64,000 nucleotides of DNA from the NCBI GenBank assembly GCA_026874595.1, contig JAPPUL010000095.1, positions 1,917,501 to 1,981,500 on the forward strand. Reading direction: 5' to 3'. The first letter of the stretch is position 1, and each line of letters opens with the position of its first letter. Below, piece after piece: positions 55,537 through 64,000 of the stretch. Both the position numbers and the translations under genes were made by a program. The DNA is from Sipunculus nudus. Lineage: Eukaryota > Annelida > Sipuncula > Golfingiida > Sipunculidae. The notes below the pieces were generated by a model. That model ran no database searches and had not been told where the DNA came from. It saw only the letters and a list, made by a program, of their open reading frames with translations.

Positions 55537-56862
55537 TTAATATTTAGATTTAATATATTCTAAAGCCTGTCCAACAAGATAGAAAGAGCCAGTAATAACC
55601 AAAAGGTCATCTTTTTGCAAAAATTGTTTAGCGAAGAAAAAAGCGTTAATAAAAGAGTTTTTGAATATGGTATTGTTGTGAATAGATTTGGTAAAAGAAA
55701 ATATTTGTTTAGAAATATCTTTTTTGAAAGATGTTTTAAGAGGACAAATAATAATTAAGTCAAAAAAAGGGCTAAGCGTACGGATAATGGCTTTAAAATC
55801 CTTGCCATAATTAATAGAAATAATAAGGACTTTGTATTTCGAGGTCTTAAAATGAATTTTAAGGTTTAAGAAAAGAGCTTTAACGGCATGAGGGTTATGA
55901 GCGCCATCGATAATGGTATGGCAAATATTTTTGAAGTATTGGAAACGGCCCTTTAGAGATAAGTTTTGCAAAGAAAGGTTAATATGGTCAAAAGAGCAAT
56001 GAATATTAAGTAAAAACAAAGCCTGAATGGCAAGAGAAATGTTTAAAGATTGATGTAGAGGGATTAAGTTAGAAAAGATGCTAGTCTGTGGATGTAGATT
56101 TGATGATAGGTCGAAGGAGAAATATTTGGAATTATTTAATCGTTTAAAATTCTTAATATAGAAATCTTTGTTATAAGCGATGATCCTAGCTGCCTTTTGG
56201 CTGACAGCGGTTTTAGTAATTAGAGATAAAACACTATGCCTTTGTTTTCCGATAAGAACGATATTAGATTTTTTGATAATGCCAGCTTTCTCAGAAGCAA
56301 TATCATAGATGGAATTACCTAAAGAGCTGGTATGGTCGTAATCGATGGTATTAATGACAGAGAGTTTATCGGAAGCGAAGTTGGTACTATCAAGGCGTCC
56401 CCCAAGACCTGTTTCTAAGATAACATATTTGCAATTGGCTAAAGAGAAAGCGGCAAGAGCGATAATGGTAATAAGTTCAAAGAAAGAAGGTTTAGAAGAT
56501 AAGTTATGATAAATGGAATAGATGTAGTTAGCAGCATTAATAAGCATGTCATCCGAGATATTAGAATGATTAATAAGGATGCGCTCATTTAGAGTTATAA
56601 GGTGAGGCGAAGTAAAAGCGCCGACGCTTAACTTCCTGGAATGCAGGAGGGCAGACAAGATATAAGTGAAAGAGCCCTTCCCGTTGGTGCCGGCAATATG
56701 AATAATTTTAAATTTGCGATGAGGATTATGAAGAAGGTAAAGAGCCTGCAAGACGATATTAGAAGAGAATGAAGTTTTGTAAGGGATATTATTCTTTTGT
56801 TCATAGTTGACATGAGAATAAATGAAATCGAAGAGGTGGTTAATGCTTTTAAACTGTCTCAT
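55537..56862 (-). CDS. folC: Bifunctional folylpolyglutamate / dihydrofolate synthase
   Basis: FolC adds glutamate to (dihydro)folates. The 441-residue protein has the Mur-ligase-like start KIIHIAGTNGKGSFTYILS, FTSPHLITLNERILIN, the central LETGLGGRLDSTN, NTIDYDHTSSLG, SEKAGIIK and the C-terminal DGAHNPHAVKAL. It is the only minus-strand gene between 51.6 and 64 kb. Its coding strand is pyrimidine-rich and the protein is unusually rich in H, N, S and F, suggesting it has long sat against the local strand bias. Confidence 0.92.
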   Translation of the reverse strand: MRQFKSINHLFDFIYSHVNYEQKNNIPYKTSFSSNIVLQALYLLHNPHRKFKIIHIAGTNGKGSFTYILSALLHSRKLSVGAFTSPHLITLNERILINHSNISDDMLINAANYIYSIYHNLSSKPSFFELITIIALAAFSLANCKYVILETGLGGRLDSTNFASDKLSVINTIDYDHTSSLGNSIYDIASEKAGIIKKSNIVLIGKQRHSVLSLITKTAVSQKAARIIAYNKDFYIKNFKRLNNSKYFSFDLSSNLHPQTSIFSNLIPLHQSLNISLAIQALFLLNIHCSFDHINLSLQNLSLKGRFQYFKNICHTIIDGAHNPHAVKALFLNLKIHFKTSKYKVLIISINYGKDFKAIIRTLSPFFDLIIICPLKTSFKKDISKQIFSFTKSIHNNTIFKNSFINAFFFAKQFLQKDDLLVITGSFYLVGQALEYIKSKY

Positions 56863-57055
56863 AAGAGATATGCTTTTATGCTAAGCAAGGGTTCCAAGAA
56901 AGATTACGGTAAAAAATTAATAATAAACAAAAAAGTTAATAACCCGATATGAGAAAAGGGAAAATAAAAATAAAAAAAAGGATAAAATTGTTTTTATAAA
57001 ATTGTTTTTAAAGAGAGCAAAAAGAACAAAGAGATAAAAAGACAAGGAAGACATA
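56863..57055. promoter_or_regulatory. Divergent folC / lpt-operon region with 14-bp tandem repeat
   Basis: ATAAAATTGTTTTT occurs twice in direct tandem at 56982-56995 and 56996-57009. The rest is A-rich. The repeats sit about 50 bases before the first gene of the envelope operon and could be part of its promoter or a protein site. Confidence 0.4.
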
Positions 57056-57295
57056 ATGCTATTAGACATATTAAATACAGTAAGAGAGTTGATATCGCGT
57101 TATTGGAAGCGAATATTATTACTGTGTTTGCTATTAGTAATAATACTGGTGCTAGCAATATCGTTGATGAAAAGGCGTGAGATGGAACTATCTCGCCGAG
57201 CGGCAGTAAAGGAACTTAATATGAAACATCTATATTACAAAGCGCTTGAGCGAGCGGACACAGTAATACCGCAAGAGCCTAAAGAAGCTCCGTAA
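57056..57295 (+). CDS. Small single-pass membrane protein of the lpt region
   Basis: This 79-residue protein has one membrane segment (about 19-42: RILLLCLLLVIILVLAISLM), a basic RR flank and a short soluble tail ending in a proline-rich stretch. No family is recognised. Its position ahead of the LptA-like and LptB genes invites comparison with the LptC anchor, but it lacks the LptC beta-jellyroll. Confidence 0.55.
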   Translation: MLLDILNTVRELISRYWKRILLLCLLLVIILVLAISLMKRREMELSRRAAVKELNMKHLYYKALERADTVIPQEPKEAP

Positions 57296-57352
57296 GGAAG
57301 GTAAAAGCTAAGTAAAGAAGAATTGATAAGAAGAAAGTAAAGAGAGGAGATA

Positions 57353-58459
57353 TTGAGAAAAGTATTATTAAAAGTATTATTAATGGTTGTGTTATTGGAG
57401 CTAGTACAATTCACAAAGACTTTGGATATAGGATATGGGTATAAATCGCAGTGGATAAAGCATGAGGTAAAACGGGGTCAAACTCTAGTAATAGCGCCGC
57501 GAAAAGTAGGCCCTGGAGAGTGGCGGATAAGAAGTTATGATGCAAGCAAACTAAGCCTTCTTGAAGATATAAAAGAACCATTTCAATCCTATATATTCAA
57601 AGCACTTGAAGCATCAAGGACGGAGGTGGTATTAGAGTATGAATATGATAGGAGTCAAGAGCACGAAAGACATGAGATAGTGATAAGAGGGGCTGGCGAT
57701 GAAAAAAGTGTTAAAAGGCTAGAAGAGAGTAAAGATAGTAATGTAAATAGAGAAGGGAGTAGTACTCAAAAAGGGAGTAGTACTCAAAAAGGAGGAGGCT
57801 ACTTCCTAAATGATGATAAAGCACATTATAATTACATAAAAAACTTATATAAATTAGGTTTGTATAAGGCAGCTTATAAAAACATAAAATATTATAAATC
57901 AAACTATAAGTTGTCAAATCTTTTAGTAGAAGTCTATTTACTTGAAGCAGAGGTATTAATAAGGTTAAAAAGGTATGAAGAAGCGATAAGATTATATGAA
58001 AAGATATTGGAGAGTGAAGAGAAGTTGAATGACAAAGTAACTTTATTATTTAGGCTTGGCAAGTTATATAAAGATAATTTAAATTATGAGAAAGCCAAAA
58101 GGACCTACGCAAACATACTAACCTTGACAAAGGCATTAGAAGAGAAACAAAGAGCAAATGTACTGCTTGGTAAAATTTCTTTTGCAGAAGGTAATTACAA
58201 AGATGCAATAAAACATTTTGAAAGGTTACTGTTGGAGAAAGGTTTTGCAGAGGCTGAAGATGCAAAAGGCTATAAGTTAAAAGAAATAGTACTTTACATG
58301 CTATTTCAATGCTATTATAAAAAAGCAAGTGTAAAGGATTATTATAATAGTTATAAATATTTGCTAATGCTCTATAAAGAGTATCCACATGGTGTTTACA
58401 CAAACGTAACAAAAGCGCAAAGAAAATACCTAGAAGAGAATTTTGTAAATTACTATTAG
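57353..58459 (+). CDS. Envelope TPR protein upstream of the LptA-like gene
   Basis: The 368-residue protein starts at TTG with a hydrophobic signal (MRKVLLKVLLMVVLLELVQF). A beta-rich N-terminal domain (about 30-120: GQTLVIAPRKVGPGEWRIRS) precedes a low-complexity linker with a duplicated GSSTQK unit. Then come TPR units (160-340: LEAEVLIRLKRYEEAIRLYE, RLGKLYKDNLNYEKAKRTYA, LGKISFAEGNYKDAIKHFER) somewhat like BamD. It may be an envelope assembly factor. The LptA-like gene follows after 49 bases. Confidence 0.65.
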   Translation: MRKVLLKVLLMVVLLELVQFTKTLDIGYGYKSQWIKHEVKRGQTLVIAPRKVGPGEWRIRSYDASKLSLLEDIKEPFQSYIFKALEASRTEVVLEYEYDRSQEHERHEIVIRGAGDEKSVKRLEESKDSNVNREGSSTQKGSSTQKGGGYFLNDDKAHYNYIKNLYKLGLYKAAYKNIKYYKSNYKLSNLLVEVYLLEAEVLIRLKRYEEAIRLYEKILESEEKLNDKVTLLFRLGKLYKDNLNYEKAKRTYANILTLTKALEEKQRANVLLGKISFAEGNYKDAIKHFERLLLEKGFAEAEDAKGYKLKEIVLYMLFQCYYKKASVKDYYNSYKYLLMLYKEYPHGVYTNVTKAQRKYLEENFVNYY

Positions 58460-58507
58460 AAAAAAACTACTATTAAAAATATAAGAAAGAAGAGCATAAT
58501 AGGAACG

Positions 58508-61093
58508 ATGCAAAAAATAATAATAATATATATATTATTTATGAGCGTAGGAGTTGTTGTAGGGCGTGATGTAGACACAGTGATAATAGATGCAGGGAAG
58601 AAGATCTACCATGGAGAAGGGAAGTATTGGGATTTAATAGGCAAACCCCGGGTGCAGAATGGGAATGATTTGCTTAATGCAGGAATAATTAAATATTATG
58701 TAGAAGAGAAGCGTGTAGAGGGTAGCGGTAAGGTAAGATTATTTGATTATGAAAAGGGGATAGAGGTATTTGGAGATATATTTAATTATTTTGTAAATAC
58801 AAAGGATGCGCGTCTTGTTGGAGGAGTAAAATTAATAGGCTTAAAGGATAATATAACGTTAAATGGCGGAATACTTGAACGAATAGGAACGAGTAAATAT
58901 GTAGCAAAAGAAGATGTAAGAATAACGGCAGGCGAAGAGGGTACAAATGCGAAGGCAGGAGTTGTAACATATAATATAGAAGAACGAGAGATATTGCTTG
59001 AAGATGGGCCTGTAATATATGATAAAGGTAAAAAATACAATGCAAACCGAATAAAGATACTACTAAATGAAAAAGATATAATATTAGATGGGAATGCAAA
59101 GATAGAAGATGGTAATCGCAACATACGAGCAAATCATATAAGATACAATTACGGAGAGACGAAGAAAGCGTTATTGAAGGGAGAAACAAAGATAGAGGAG
59201 TTATCATCTAAAGATTCACTGCTTAATGGCAAACCGTATAAAGTGCTTCAAGCAGGCAAGATAACGTATTACAATACAGAGCCGGCCCGTGCCGTATTAG
59301 AATACAAGCCAGTAGTTTATGAATATTATATTAGGAAAGAAGAGAGTAAAGATAAAGTAGAAAGCTTAGGTAAGAAAGGAGCTTCTAAACTATTCTACGG
59401 AGTGTATAAGCGGATAGGGCGAGCGGGCTTAATAAAGTATAAGTTAAAGAAAGAGTCAACAGAATATGCTTTAATAGGGAATGCACAAGTAAATGATTAT
59501 GAGAGTGCAGCTTTTGCAGATAGGATAGACTATAAGGAAGGTGGTGGTGTTAGGGTGGGGGTGATGAGAGGGTCCGCAGTATTTTACATATTAGATGTAA
59601 ATGCAAAAGATATCCGTAACAAAATAAAGATAAAAGGGAAAGCGAATCTAATAAAATATTATCCAAATGAAAAGATAGTAAATCTAGAAGGGCAAGCAAG
59701 GATAGAGCAAAGAGGGATGAGGTCTTTGAGCGCAGGATATATAAGTTATAATTTAAATACGCAAGAGGGGCATGCAAAAGATGCAGTCAAGTTAAAGGAA
59801 GGAGCTACAGAGGGCGGAGGACAGAAGCTTGAATTTAGAGGTAATAGCAAATTAAAATTAGAAGGCGGTTCATATTATAAAGCAAAAGATTTTAAGGCAA
59901 GTGCAAACTATATAGAATACGATGATGAGAAAGGCGAGGCGATATTAATAGGAGATAGCAAGATATTGGATTCAAAAAACAAAGCATCTGGAGATAAAAT
60001 AGAGTATAAGAGGCTTGGTGGTAAAGGAGAGATAAAAGATAAGGTAATAAAGATAAAAGGGAGCGGGAGGATAGAAGGAAAGGGGATACGAGGTAGAGGC
60101 GAAGAGATATACTATAAAACTCAAGGTAATAAAGAAGTATTGAATTTATATGATAATGCTATCCTAGAAAGAGAAGATAGTACAGGGTATGCACAAGAGA
60201 TAATCTATTATAACATACCGCTTCGGGGGAGTAATAAAGACGATGAAAAAGTGATATTGAAAGGAGGGGTAAGAGTAGTAGAACCTAATGTAACAGTGGA
60301 GGGAGATGAAATAGAAGTATATACATATGTAAATAACCCGGAATATAGCGATAGATTAATAGTAAAGGGAAACTCTCATATAATGAATAGAAATGACTAT
60401 AAACAATCTTATGCGGATACTGTAGAGTATACAAAAGATAGGGAAGGGAAAGAGGAGTTCATACTAGAGGGTAACGGAGAGCTAGTGGATGAAAAGTTAA
60501 CAGGTTTTGCAGATAAGATAATATTTAGGCCATCAACAGGAGAAGAGGCTAAAGAAAAGTATATAATGGTAGGCGAGCCGTATATTCAGCTAGAGGATAG
60601 TATAATATCGGGAAGGAGGATAGAGATAGAGTTTGATGATGCTGAGACAGAAATAGAGGTTAAAGAGGAAGGACAATATATAAATACTTTTAGACGAATA
60701 AAGGTATTCTCAGACATAATAAGCTATAAAGTAAACGAAGAAGTAATGCAGGCACGCGGTAAGGCAGTGTATAAGGATATGGATCGGGAGCTGACGTTTT
60801 TTTCAGATAAGATAATTAGGTACGGTAAAAAGAGAGAATCTGTAGCCTTAAATAACATAAAGATAGTGCAGGGGAAGAAGAACTTGTATGGGAATCAGGG
60901 TAAATATTATGAAAGCAAGGAGGTACTAGAGGTATTAAACAATGCAAGTGTAGTAGAGGAGTCAAGTTACGTATCAGGAGACAAGATAATATTGAATACG
61001 AAAACACAAGAAATAGTGATATTAGGGAGGCGGAAAGGAGGAGTTAAGATAGAAGACGATGCCGCTAAGGGTAAGGAAGACAAGAAGGAATAG
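58508..61093 (+). CDS. Giant LptA/OstA-like multi-repeat protein
   Basis: The 861-residue secreted protein (signal MQKIIIIYILFMSVGVVVG) is built of many OstA/LptA beta-jellyroll modules, seen as recurring Y...EKR.V.G.G, A..I.Y......A.L.G and L.G.A.I...G patterns (for example KIVNLEGQARIEQRGMRSLS and EILLEDGPVIYD). LptA forms the periplasmic bridge for lipopolysaccharide. At about 860 residues against 185 for E. coli LptA, this protein could span the periplasm alone. lptB begins one base after its stop, fixing its role in the Lpt system. Confidence 0.8.
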   Translation: MQKIIIIYILFMSVGVVVGRDVDTVIIDAGKKIYHGEGKYWDLIGKPRVQNGNDLLNAGIIKYYVEEKRVEGSGKVRLFDYEKGIEVFGDIFNYFVNTKDARLVGGVKLIGLKDNITLNGGILERIGTSKYVAKEDVRITAGEEGTNAKAGVVTYNIEEREILLEDGPVIYDKGKKYNANRIKILLNEKDIILDGNAKIEDGNRNIRANHIRYNYGETKKALLKGETKIEELSSKDSLLNGKPYKVLQAGKITYYNTEPARAVLEYKPVVYEYYIRKEESKDKVESLGKKGASKLFYGVYKRIGRAGLIKYKLKKESTEYALIGNAQVNDYESAAFADRIDYKEGGGVRVGVMRGSAVFYILDVNAKDIRNKIKIKGKANLIKYYPNEKIVNLEGQARIEQRGMRSLSAGYISYNLNTQEGHAKDAVKLKEGATEGGGQKLEFRGNSKLKLEGGSYYKAKDFKASANYIEYDDEKGEAILIGDSKILDSKNKASGDKIEYKRLGGKGEIKDKVIKIKGSGRIEGKGIRGRGEEIYYKTQGNKEVLNLYDNAILEREDSTGYAQEIIYYNIPLRGSNKDDEKVILKGGVRVVEPNVTVEGDEIEVYTYVNNPEYSDRLIVKGNSHIMNRNDYKQSYADTVEYTKDREGKEEFILEGNGELVDEKLTGFADKIIFRPSTGEEAKEKYIMVGEPYIQLEDSIISGRRIEIEFDDAETEIEVKEEGQYINTFRRIKVFSDIISYKVNEEVMQARGKAVYKDMDRELTFFSDKIIRYGKKRESVALNNIKIVQGKKNLYGNQGKYYESKEVLEVLNNASVVEESSYVSGDKIILNTKTQEIVILGRRKGGVKIEDDAAKGKEDKKE

Positions 61094-61094
61094 G

Positions 61095-61820
61095 ATGCCA
61101 TTACTCGAGATTCATAACATAGGCAAATCATATAAAAAGCGAGAGGTAGTAAAGGATGTTTCATTTCATATAAAAGATCAAGAAGTGATTGGTCTTCTGG
61201 GTCCAAATGGAGCAGGTAAGACGACAACGTTTTATATGGTTGTGGGACTAGTCTTACCAAATAAAGGAGAGATTAGGTTGGATAAAAAGGATATAACAAG
61301 ATACCCAATGTACAAGCGAGCGAAACTGGGTATAGGATATTTGTCTCAGGAATCGTCGGTATTCCGTAAACTTAGCGTAGAAGAGAATATAAAGGCTATA
61401 TTAGAGATACAAAAATTGAGCAAGAAAGAGAAGAAGGAGAAGTTGGAGAAGTTGCTTGAAGAGTTTGATATAGTACATATACGCAAAGCATATGGCTTTC
61501 AGTTATCAGGAGGGGAGAGGCGACGAACTGAGATAGCACGTGCACTTGCATCGAATCCATTATTTTTGTTATTAGATGAGCCATTTGCAGGAGTAGATCC
61601 GATTGCGGTTGAAGAGATACAAAAGATAATAACACAACTAAAACATAAAGAAAAGATAGGGGTATTGATAACAGATCATAATGCACGTGAGATTTTGAAT
61701 ATAACAGACAGGTCATACCTCTTAGCAGATGGAAAGATACAATTTTATGGTACTCCAAAAGAGCTAGCAAGCAATGAAAGGGTAAAAAAGATATATTTGG
61801 GAGATAAATTCACGTTGTAG
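61095..61820 (+). CDS. lptB: LPS export ABC transporter ATPase LptB
   Basis: LptB powers lipopolysaccharide extraction from the inner membrane. The protein (241 residues from the ATG at 61095) has Walker A GPNGAGKTTT, a Q-loop region YLSQESSVFRKLSVEENI typical of LptB, signature LSGGERRRTEIARAL, Walker B LLLDEPFAGVD and the H-loop TDHNAREIL. An in-frame ATG at 61059 lies inside the LptA-like gene and would add 12 basic residues unlike family starts. lptF and lptG are not in the window. Confidence 0.95.
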   Translation: MPLLEIHNIGKSYKKREVVKDVSFHIKDQEVIGLLGPNGAGKTTTFYMVVGLVLPNKGEIRLDKKDITRYPMYKRAKLGIGYLSQESSVFRKLSVEENIKAILEIQKLSKKEKKEKLEKLLEEFDIVHIRKAYGFQLSGGERRRTEIARALASNPLFLLLDEPFAGVDPIAVEEIQKIITQLKHKEKIGVLITDHNAREILNITDRSYLLADGKIQFYGTPKELASNERVKKIYLGDKFTL

Positions 61821-61876
61821 TATAGAGTAGTAAAATAGATACAGTTAATAAAGTTAAACAAGGGTTATAAAATTGA

Positions 61877-61905
61877 TTGCTTTTAAAAAGTAAAAATGAT
61901 ATACT
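61877..61905 (+). promoter_or_regulatory. Sigma-70-type promoter upstream of rpoN
   Basis: TTGCTT (61877-61882), a 17-base spacer and TATACT (61900-61905) form a near-consensus sigma-70 promoter. It lies about 120 bases before the rpoN start and should drive rpoN and hpf apart from read-through from lptB. Confidence 0.6.
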
Positions 61906-61911
61906 TTGGAT

Positions 61912-61992
61912 ATGGCAGTTAAAGTTGCAAGGGACAAGAAAGGCGCAAATGCAAGGGACAGAAAGGCGTTAATTAAGGAAAATAAGTTATAG
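61912..61992 (+). other. 26-codon leader frame before rpoN with an internal repeat
   Basis: An ATG right after the predicted promoter opens a frame of 26 basic codons (MAVKVARDKKGANARDRKAL...) ending at TAG 61990-61992. The DNA has a tandem repeat (GCAAGGGACA-GAAAGGCG type, twice). No clear Shine-Dalgarno is present, so translation is uncertain; it may be a leader peptide or noise. Confidence 0.25.
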
Positions 61993-62022
61993 AATAATAT
62001 AAGTATAAAAAAAGATAAATAA

Positions 62023-63498
62023 ATGAAGAAGATGCATCTAGGTCTACAACAAAGTCAAAAGCAGATATTATCACCTCAGCTACAGCAAGGGATAAAGCTA
62101 CTACAGATGTCGAGTTTGGAACTTGCCGAAGTACTTGAGCAAGAAATATCTCAAAATCCGTTTTTAGAAGAAGGTGTAAATGAGCAAGAAGTAGGAGAAG
62201 GAGAAGGAGTAGAGGAAATAAGTGGTCTAGAAAGAGGGGAAGATATTTCAAAAGAAGAATCTTTATTAGGCGAAGAAGTTAAAGGAGAGGGTGCAAGAGG
62301 CGAGCTGGTTGATGTTGAGTTATTTGAACAGACAAGTGACAGTGGTTATTATAGCAGCCAAAATAGCAGTAAAACTCTAGCTAAAGAAGAAAGCTTCAAT
62401 CAAGAATATATAAAAAGCGAGCGAACAGAAGAGCGGCTTTCCGAATATTTATTAACGCAGTTAAGATTTGTAAAAGGGCTAACGGAGCGAGAATACTTTA
62501 TAGGAGAAGTGATAATATCGTCGTTAAACGATGATGGTTATTTATTAGTAAGCGTAGAAAGCCTATCAAAATCTCTTAATGAAAAGAAAGAAGTTATAGA
62601 AGGAGTAATAAAGAAGATACAAACCTTTGAGCCAGTAGGGGTATGCGGGCGTAATTTGGCTGAAGTATTGTTGATACAATTAGAGGGTAAGGGAGAGAGG
62701 AGAGAATTCATAATAAGTTTAGTAAAAAACGATCTACATTTGCTTGAGAAGAAGCGCTATAAAGAGTTGTCAATAAAGTATAGAGTATCCCAAAAAGAAT
62801 TAGACGAAGCCTTGACTATAATAGGCACGCTTGAACCGATACCTGGGAGAGGCTTTTATAGTGAACAGACAAAATATATAAGCCCGGATGTAAAGATAGA
62901 GCACTCAAGTAAAGATATAGGTGGAGGATATATAATAACTCTAAACGATGGATATACGCCAAACATACGGATAAATGTAGAATATAAAAGTTTACTAAAT
63001 AGCAAAGATTTAAATGTAGATACAAAAAGTTATTTTAAGGAAAAGTATAATGAGGCAAAATTCTTAATAACAAGTATAGAGAAGAGAAAAGAGACTATGC
63101 TTAAGGTGATGGAACAGCTTGTAATGTTGCAGGACGATTTTTTTAAAAAAGGAGCAAGATATTTAAGGCCGCTGATATTGAAAGATATAGCAGAAAGAAT
63201 AAATATGCATGAATCAACGGTAAGTCGCGTTGTGTCAAATAAGTATGTTGAAACTCCTTGGGGTATATATGAGTTAAAATACTTGTTTTCAGGAGGGATA
63301 GGAAAGGGAAGTAATATAATATCAAGCCGTAGTATAAAAGAAGTGATAAAAGGGATTATAGCGAACGAAGGGACAAAAGAGAGTTTAAGTGATCAAAAGA
63401 TAGCAGAGATTTTGAAGAAACAAGGTATAGAGATAGCACGTCGGACGGTTTCAAAATATAGAAAGAAGTTAAAGATAGAATCATCGTATAATAGGTAG
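62023..63498 (+). CDS. rpoN: RNA polymerase sigma-54 factor
   Basis: The 491-residue protein has the Gln/Leu-rich region I (LGLQQSQKQILSPQLQQGIK, LLQMSSLELAEVLEQEI), an acidic region II (about 50-115), the core-binding domain (SLNDDGYLLVSVE, FEPVGVCGRNLAEVL) and the C-terminal HTH (MHESTVSRVVSNKYVETPWG) with RpoN box ARRTVSKYR. It recognises -24/-12 promoters and needs activators such as the NtrC-type protein at 51.6 kb. hpf follows, the common rpoN-hpf order. Confidence 0.96.
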   Translation: MKKMHLGLQQSQKQILSPQLQQGIKLLQMSSLELAEVLEQEISQNPFLEEGVNEQEVGEGEGVEEISGLERGEDISKEESLLGEEVKGEGARGELVDVELFEQTSDSGYYSSQNSSKTLAKEESFNQEYIKSERTEERLSEYLLTQLRFVKGLTEREYFIGEVIISSLNDDGYLLVSVESLSKSLNEKKEVIEGVIKKIQTFEPVGVCGRNLAEVLLIQLEGKGERREFIISLVKNDLHLLEKKRYKELSIKYRVSQKELDEALTIIGTLEPIPGRGFYSEQTKYISPDVKIEHSSKDIGGGYIITLNDGYTPNIRINVEYKSLLNSKDLNVDTKSYFKEKYNEAKFLITSIEKRKETMLKVMEQLVMLQDDFFKKGARYLRPLILKDIAERINMHESTVSRVVSNKYVETPWGIYELKYLFSGGIGKGSNIISSRSIKEVIKGIIANEGTKESLSDQKIAEILKKQGIEIARRTVSKYRKKLKIESSYNR

Positions 63499-63560
63499 AA
63501 ATTATAAAAGGGAAGCTAATAAGGCTTAAAAAGAAATAAAAACAAATAAGGAGGGGTTAT

Positions 63561-64000
63561 ATGAACATATCGATAACAGGTAGACATTTGGAAGTGACAG
63601 AAGGGCTTAGAGAATATGTAAAAAAGAAAGTGAGTAAGTTAAAATATTATTTTGAACACATACTAAACGTGCACTTAATATTAGAAATAGAAAAGCTTGA
63701 GCATAAAGCAGAAGTAACATTACAATCGGATGAAAAGATATTCGTATGTGAAGTTAATACCCATGACATGTATAATTCGCTGGACATATTATTTGTAAAA
63801 CTTGAGAGACAGATAGTAAGGAATAAAGAAAAGTATAAGCAAAGGAAGGGTAGGGGTGGAGGCCGAGAATTATTATCTGAGATAGGAGATGTTGAGTTTG
63901 TAGGAGTTAGAGAAGAAGAAGAGGGAGTAAAGATAACAAAGGTAAAGGAAGTCCCCGCAAAGCCAAAACGAGCAGTTGAGGCACTACTTCAGCTTGGGTT
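63561..64000 (+). CDS. hpf: Ribosome hibernation promoting factor, long form (truncated by the window)
   Basis: The open frame from ATG 63561, behind GAGGGG, gives MNISITGRHLEVTEGLREYV, then EVTLQSDEKIF and MYNSLDILFVKLERQIVRNK, the beta-alpha-beta fold of YfiA/HPF (about 1-100). After that a linker (GDVEFVGVREEEEG) leads into the start of a C-terminal domain (KPKRAVEALLQLG), typical of long HPF, which dimerises 70S ribosomes into 100S. The frame continues past the window end. Confidence 0.93.
   Translation, partial: MNISITGRHLEVTEGLREYVKKKVSKLKYYFEHILNVHLILEIEKLEHKAEVTLQSDEKIFVCEVNTHDMYNSLDILFVKLERQIVRNKEKYKQRKGRGGGRELLSEIGDVEFVGVREEEEGVKITKVKEVPAKPKRAVEALLQLG

Noticed and set aside
36174-64000. 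Search for sigma-54 (-24/-12) promoters to match rpoN and the NtrC-type regulator
   Set aside because: I scanned several intergenic regions by eye for TGGCAC-N5-TTGC and saw no convincing match, so none is reported.

Overview
The window reads as a chromosomal segment of an AT-rich, diderm (Gram-negative type) bacterium. The support is an lpt/rpoN/hpf block, lipoproteins with signal-peptidase-II lipoboxes, an outer-membrane beta-barrel and a SurA-like chaperone. Ile is written mostly as ATA in the genes I inspected. Genes on the + strand from about 11 to 35 kb and 51 to 64 kb are purine-rich and encode E/K/G-rich proteins, while some minus-strand genes (folC, and the 14.2-15.7 kb protein) encode N/H/S/F-rich proteins. 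Such strong strand asymmetry, many TPR and ankyrin proteins, and the order lptA-like, lptB, rpoN, hpf would fit a spirochaete, but this is a weak inference; no 16S or other decisive marker is present.

Layout. 0-12.3 kb: tail of a FAD-dependent dehydrogenase, a broken PMP-like beta-helix lipoprotein, comM (minus), rplM-rpsI, alaS, trpB, then a TAXI-type TRAP transporter lying between trpB and trpA. The interval holds relics: a trpA 5' stub after trpB, and before trpA a decayed comM relic and a trpB 3' relic. They point to a collapsed tandem duplication of comM-to-trpA'. 12.3-16 kb: a cyclic-nucleotide-type regulator, accD, and an unusual SH3/peptidase-like protein. 15.9-20.3 kb: a 1446-residue TPR protein ending in a histidine-kinase ATPase domain whose phospho-acceptor His appears to be missing. 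20.3-22.4 kb: glgC and a secreted glycogen-binding-like protein. 22.8-25.8 kb: amidohydrolase, cNMP/TPR fusion and Crp-like regulator. 25.9-35.7 kb: tRNA-Arg(CCU), prfA, prmC, an NfeD-type protease, TPR proteins, murC, a LysM protein, a PpiC/SurA-like chaperone and nusB.

35.7-51.3 kb is a solid minus-strand accessory block: an SH3 pseudogene (plus strand), a beta-barrel protein with a 10-nt poly-C tract, a second TAXI TRAP system, a lutABC-plus-FAD/Fe-S lactate/2-hydroxyacid oxidation operon, and four tandem ankyrin-repeat genes that are mosaic copies of each other. 51.6-64 kb returns to housekeeping: an NtrC-type sigma-54 activator, phosphoglucomutase, a TPR protein, folC (minus), then a small membrane protein, a TPR protein, a giant LptA-like protein, lptB, rpoN and a truncated hpf.

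The genes link as follows. RpoN at the end of the window can serve the NtrC-type activator at 51.6 kb. The TPR-kinase lacks its own receiver. The lut operon and adjacent TAXI transporter plausibly form an organic-acid uptake and oxidation unit. glgC, phosphoglucomutase and the CBM-like protein suggest glycogen metabolism. The envelope genes (LptA-like, LptB, MurC, SurA-like, LysM) form the cell-surface theme. Simple-sequence tracts and repeat arrays in surface genes suggest ongoing antigenic or phase variation.
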